Positions 13,267 to 16,264 of a DNA stretch of 16,264 bases are shown here, in pieces. A program made the translations under genes and the position numbers. The stretch lies in contig JBBQNZ010000101.1 of NCBI GenBank assembly GCA_038330415.1, forward strand, positions 1-16,264. The letters are read 5' to 3'. Numbering within the stretch: position 1 is the first letter of the stretch; each line of letters starts with the position of its first letter. Below the pieces are notes generated by a model. It did not search any database. It was not told where the DNA came from and saw only the letters and a program-made list of their open reading frames with translations. This DNA is from Fodinibacter sp038330415. GTDB taxonomy: Bacteria; Actinomycetota; Actinomycetes; Actinomycetales; Dermatophilaceae.

Positions 13267-14454
13267 ATGACCCGCTTCGCCCGCCGCGCCGAGCGCGTGC
13301 AGCCCTCGGCGATCCGTGAGTTCCTCGCGCTCGCCGGCGACCCGCAGATCATGTCGTTCGCCGGCGGCTATCCCGACCCCACGCTCTTCCCGATGGCCGA
13401 GCTGCACGCGATCTATGACGAGCTGCTCCGTGCCGACAACGCGTCGGCCCTGCAGTACACGGCATCCGAGGGGCTGCCCGAGCTGCGCGCGCTGGTCGCC
13501 GCCCGGCTCAGCGCCGACGGGATGCCGTGCACCGGCGACGACGTGTTGATCACCCAGGGTGGGCAGCAGGGCCTGGACCTCACCGCCAAGCTGTTCGTCG
13601 ACCGCGGGGACGTGATCGTCACCGAGCGGCCGACCTTCCTCGGGGCGCTGATCGCGTTCAACCCGTGCGAGCCCGACTACCGCTCGGTGCCGATGGACGA
13701 GGAGGGGATGGACACCGACGCCCTCGAGCAGGTGCTGCGCAGCACGCAGCGGGTGAAGCTGGTCTACACCGTGCCCGACTACCAGAACCCGACGGGCCGC
13801 ACGATGAGCCTGGCCCGGCGTCGCCGACTGGTCGAGCTGGCCGAGGAGTTCGACGTCGTCGTGCTCGAGGACACCCCCTACCGCGAGCTGCGCTACGAGG
13901 GCGAGCGGCTGCCGACGATCGCGAGCCTGGACACCACCGGCCGGGTGGTGCACCTGGGCAGCTTCTCGAAGATCCTCGCCCCGGGGCTGCGGCTCGGCTG
14001 GGCGCTGGCCACGCCCGAGGTCCGCGAGAAGCTCGCCCTGCTCAAGCTCGCGGCCGACACCCAGAACGGCACGCTCAACATGCGCGCGGCCGCCGCCTAC
14101 CTGCGCCGCTTCGACATCGAGGCGCACATCGCCGACATGCTGCCGACCTACCGGCACCAGCGCGACCTCATGCTCGCCAGCCTCGAGGAGCACTTCCCGG
14201 CCGGCACGACCTGGACCCGGGCCCACGGCGGCCTGTTCACCTGGGTGACCTTTCCGCCGGGGCTCGACGTGGCGGCCTTCCAGCGCGACGTGCTGATCCC
14301 GCGGGCCGGGGTCATCGTCGTGCCGGGCACGCCGTTCTTCGCCGACCGCCCCGAGGCCAACCACGCGCGGATGAGCTTCTCGGGGGTGCCGGACGAGCGC
14401 CTCGTCGCCGGGGTGCGGGCGATGGGTGCGCTGCTGGCGCAGGCCCTGGCCTGA
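13267..14454 (+). CDS. PLP-dependent fold-type I aminotransferase (2-aminoadipate/aromatic type)
   Basis: The 395-residue enzyme has all class I/II aminotransferase marks: SFAGGYPDP (30-38), QYTASEGLPELRALVA (63-78), TQGGQQGLDL (96-105), DYQNPTG with N174, ED at 201-202 and Y205, the PLP lysine K235 in GSFSKILAPGLRLGW, and a C-terminal HARMSFSGV whose arginine should bind the substrate carboxylate. It most resembles the LysN/2-aminoadipate and multi-substrate aminotransferases that are related to MocR domains but lack the DNA-binding part. AGGAGG (13255-13260) lies 6 nt before the ATG, an excellent ribosome binding site. It is in an operon with the RraA-like gene and could make or use the 2-oxo acid that enzyme handles. 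Confidence 0.9.
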   Translation: MTRFARRAERVQPSAIREFLALAGDPQIMSFAGGYPDPTLFPMAELHAIYDELLRADNASALQYTASEGLPELRALVAARLSADGMPCTGDDVLITQGGQQGLDLTAKLFVDRGDVIVTERPTFLGALIAFNPCEPDYRSVPMDEEGMDTDALEQVLRSTQRVKLVYTVPDYQNPTGRTMSLARRRRLVELAEEFDVVVLEDTPYRELRYEGERLPTIASLDTTGRVVHLGSFSKILAPGLRLGWALATPEVREKLALLKLAADTQNGTLNMRAAAAYLRRFDIEAHIADMLPTYRHQRDLMLASLEEHFPAGTTWTRAHGGLFTWVTFPPGLDVAAFQRDVLIPRAGVIVVPGTPFFADRPEANHARMSFSGVPDERLVAGVRAMGALLAQALA

Positions 14455-14513
14455 GGCCGGCTGCTTGACCCGACCTTTGCCCCGGCCAGACCCGATCCTT
14501 GCCGGCCGACGCC

Positions 14514-14519
14514 TAGATT
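14514..14519 (+). promoter_or_regulatory. Possible -10 box TAGATT for the metalloprotease gene
   Basis: TAGATT lies 50 nt before the ATG at 14570. No good -35 is seen at 16-19 bp. Upstream, an imperfect direct repeat begins GACCCGACCTTTGCC (14467) and GACCCGATCCTTGCC (14489), 22 bp apart, i.e. two helical turns; it could bind a regulator. The gap 14455-14569 otherwise holds nothing recognisable. Confidence 0.35.
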
Positions 14520-14569
14520 TCGGCTCAGCCGCGCCCGACCGGTGCGGGATCTCCTGCCGAAAGGTCGCC

Positions 14570-15520
14570 ATGCCCACTCGCTCGATGACCGCGCTGGCCG
14601 CGCTCGCCCTCGGTGTCGCCGCCGTCGCCGTCCCCGCCACGTCCGCCTCCGCCCGGCCGATGGCCGGGGAGTCCTCGGTTGCGGCCGAGTGCATCTCGCG
14701 GGCACCCGACGCCCGCGCCACCCGGGGCGCCAAGGACGCCAACGAGCTGACCGAGACCCAGGTGCGGGCCAACGAGGCCGCCCTCGCCAGGGCGCTCGCC
14801 GGCAAGGGCCTGTCCAAGAACGCCAAGGGCCAGGCCGCGCCGTCCTCCACCGCGGCCGCCGCCTTCGCCACCGCGACGATCCCGGTCTACGTGCACGTCA
14901 TCACCGACGGCACCAACGGCAAGGTCAGCGCGACCCGGATCAACCAGCAGATCACCGTGCTCAACAACGCCTACGCGTCCTCCGGCTTCGCCTTCGCGCT
15001 GGCCGGCACCGACACGACGGTCAACTCGAAGTGGTACACCAACCTCAAGAGCGGGTCGCGCGCCGAGAAGACGATGAAGAAGACCCTGCGCAAGGGCGAC
15101 ATGGGCGACCTGAACATCTACACCGCCAAGCTGGGTGGCAGCCTGCTCGGCTGGGCGACCTTCCCGAAGTCGACCTACGACTCCTACGACGGCGTGGTCG
15201 TGCTCGACCAGTCGCTGCCCGGCGGCACCGCCGCGCCCTACAACCTCGGCGACACCGCGACCCACGAGGTCGGCCACTGGATGAACCTCTACCACACCTT
15301 CCAGGGCGGCTGCACCGGCTCCGGAGACGCCGTCGCCGACACCCCGGCCGAGGCGTCGGCGGCGTTCGGCTGCCCGACCGGTCGCGACACCTGCACCGCC
15401 CCCGGCACCGACCCGATCAAGAACTTCATGGACTACACCGACGACTCCTGCATGAACACCTTCAGCGCGGGCCAGGCCACCCGGATGCAGAACGCGTTCA
15501 TCGCCTACCGCAACCGGTGA
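14570..15520 (+). CDS. Secreted zinc metalloprotease, M43 (pappalysin/cytophagalysin-like)
   Basis: The 316-residue protein begins with a Sec signal peptide: MPTRSM, a hydrophobic stretch TALAALALGVAAVAV, and a likely AXA cleavage near SASA-RP (28/29). Residues about 30-100 look like a propeptide. The catalytic domain runs IPVYVHVITDG to the end, with zinc motif HEVGHWMNLYH (H232, E233, H236, H242) and a Met-turn NFMDYTDDSCMNTF (M287). That matches metzincins of family M43. Five cysteines remain in the predicted secreted part (41, 248, 268, 275, 294), enough for two disulfides near the active site. AAAGG lies 6 nt before the ATG. It stands alone between its own promoter and a strong terminator. 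Confidence 0.9.
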   Translation: MPTRSMTALAALALGVAAVAVPATSASARPMAGESSVAAECISRAPDARATRGAKDANELTETQVRANEAALARALAGKGLSKNAKGQAAPSSTAAAAFATATIPVYVHVITDGTNGKVSATRINQQITVLNNAYASSGFAFALAGTDTTVNSKWYTNLKSGSRAEKTMKKTLRKGDMGDLNIYTAKLGGSLLGWATFPKSTYDSYDGVVVLDQSLPGGTAAPYNLGDTATHEVGHWMNLYHTFQGGCTGSGDAVADTPAEASAAFGCPTGRDTCTAPGTDPIKNFMDYTDDSCMNTFSAGQATRMQNAFIAYRNR

Positions 15521-15564
15521 GTTCGCTTGTGCCACAACGGAAGTGATTCCCGCATAGCACACAG

Positions 15565-15594
15565 GAGGCCCCCGCAAGAACATGCGGGGGCCTC
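15565..15594 (+). terminator. Strong hairpin terminator after the metalloprotease gene
   Basis: GAGGCCCCCGCA (15565-15576) and TGCGGGGGCCTC (15583-15594) form a perfect 12-bp stem with a 6-nt loop, 44 nt after the metalloprotease stop. The downstream sequence GGTGTGT is only mildly U-rich, as is common in high-GC actinobacteria. It isolates the protease from the next gene. Confidence 0.85.
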
Positions 15595-15618
15595 GGTGTG
15601 TCACCCTCGTGCGGCGGT

Positions 15619-15624
15619 TATGGT
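15619..15624 (+). promoter_or_regulatory. Possible -10 box TATGGT for the right-edge helicase gene
   Basis: TATGGT lies 11 nt before the ATG at 15636, giving a leader of only a few nucleotides. No Shine-Dalgarno precedes the ATG, which agrees with a nearly leaderless mRNA. Confidence 0.4.
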
Positions 15625-15635
15625 TGCTGTCCCCC

Positions 15636-16264
15636 ATGAGTACCTCAGCCGCCGGACACCTGCCCCCCGCCTTCCCCGAGCGGGCGGCGTGGGGTACCGC
15701 CGCGAAGCTGCGCGCGTGGCAGGAGGAGGCCCTGGCGGCCTACCTGCGCCACGGCGAGCGTGACTTCCTCGCCGTCGCCACGCCGGGCGCCGGTAAGACC
15801 ACCTACGCCCTGCGCATCGCCACCGAGCTGCTCGACCGCGGCGTCATCCGGGCCGTCACCGTGGTCGCGCCCACCGAGCACCTCAAGCACCAGTGGTCCG
15901 ACGCGGCCGGCCGGGTCGGCATCCACCTCAACCCGGCGTTCTCCAACTCCAGCGCGCTGCAGTCGCACGAGTACGACGGGGTCGCGCTCACCTACGCGCA
16001 GGTCGCCTCCAAGCCGCAGCTGCACCGCCGGCGCACCCAGGAGACCCCCACCCTGGTCATCCTCGACGAGATCCACCACGGCGGCGACGCCCGCTCGTGG
16101 GGTGACGGCATCCGGGAGGCCTTCGAGCCGGCCACCCGCCGGCTGTCCCTGACCGGCACACCGTTCCGCTCCGACACCAACCCGATCCCGTTCGTGCGCT
16201 ACGAGATGGGCGAGGAAGGCATCCTGCGCTCGGCCTCCGACTACTCCTACGGGTATGCCGCGGC
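15636..16264 (+). CDS. Superfamily II DEAD/DEAH-type helicase, N-terminal part (runs off the right edge)
   Basis: ATG 15636 opens a frame of 209 complete codons to the window end, starting MSTSAAGHLPPAFPERAAWG. LRAWQEEALAAYL (25-37) is the Q-like entry motif, ATPGAGKTT (48-56) is Walker A with K54, VVAPTEHLKHQW (76-87) is motif Ia, LVILDEIHH (140-148) is motif II of the DExH type, and LSLTGTPFRSD is motif III-like. This is the ERCC3/RadD/SSL2-like group of SF2 helicases, commonly about 550-620 residues in actinobacteria; the C-terminal RecA lobe is beyond the window. It may act in DNA repair or RNA handling. Nothing here marks it as part of a defence island or as broken. Confidence 0.9.
   Translation, partial: MSTSAAGHLPPAFPERAAWGTAAKLRAWQEEALAAYLRHGERDFLAVATPGAGKTTYALRIATELLDRGVIRAVTVVAPTEHLKHQWSDAAGRVGIHLNPAFSNSSALQSHEYDGVALTYAQVASKPQLHRRRTQETPTLVILDEIHHGGDARSWGDGIREAFEPATRRLSLTGTPFRSDTNPIPFVRYEMGEEGILRSASDYSYGYAA

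Noticed and set aside
15527..15763. 78-codon open frame spanning the terminator and the helicase start
   Set aside because: It reads through the strong hairpin at 15565-15594 and out of frame into the helicase gene, with no start signal or domain.
15636..16264. Right-edge helicase as part of a phage-defence system
   Set aside because: No nuclease, methyltransferase or other defence gene is visible in the window, and its neighbours are housekeeping or secreted-enzyme genes; the rest of the gene and its downstream context are not available.

Overview
The window is about 16 kb of very GC-rich DNA. Its gene content points to a high-GC actinobacterium: a DUF3039 protein, a GerW/YtfJ-like protein, an ACT-domain malic enzyme, and several leaderless genes whose -10 box lies 6-7 nt before the start codon. 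Micrococcales (Intrasporangiaceae-like) is my best guess, but only a guess. Most of it looks like ordinary chromosome; accessory signals sit at the left edge and between 11.8 and 12.6 kb.

Left edge (1-1772). The first bases encode the N-terminus of an IS982-type transposase on the minus strand. Next to it is an ArsR-family repressor gene whose overlapping downstream partner, an SRPBCC/AHSA1-type gene, is cut to 20 codons beside the IS end. Upstream lie a translationally coupled GerW/YtfJ-like plus DinB-like pair (minus strand), then a regulatory gap with direct repeats and a strong hairpin.

Central metabolism (1773-8523). A PAP2 membrane phosphatase (+) converges on, and overlaps by 85 bp, a full-length pyruvate phosphate dikinase gene (-). 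A YgjV/GNAT-like membrane protein and a SIMPL protein follow on the minus strand. Divergent from them are an ACT-domain malic enzyme and an overlapping VanZ-like membrane gene. Malic enzyme (malate to pyruvate) and PPDK (pyruvate to PEP and back) lie close together and could form one route at the PEP-pyruvate-malate node.

RNA helicase block (8583-12590). A DEAD-box RNA helicase has a roughly 230-nt leader with two mutually exclusive hairpins next to its ribosome binding site. Its N-terminus is long and disordered, with twelve GGYQG units built partly from three near-identical 108-bp repeats. yqgE overlaps its stop codon. A leaderless DUF3039 gene follows, flanked by two related 77-78 bp palindromic elements in opposite orientation and followed by a 3 x 41-bp tandem repeat.

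Right side (12587-16264). An RraA/HMG-aldolase-like gene and a PLP-dependent aminotransferase form a tight operon, possibly for turnover of a 2-oxo acid. A secreted M43-type zinc metalloprotease follows, then a strong hairpin terminator, then the N-terminal part of a superfamily II helicase that runs off the window.

I found no CRISPR array, no tRNA or rRNA, and no clear defence or biosynthetic cluster. The most novel-looking items are the paired palindromic elements, the helicase repeat tract with its leader, and the RraA-aminotransferase pair.
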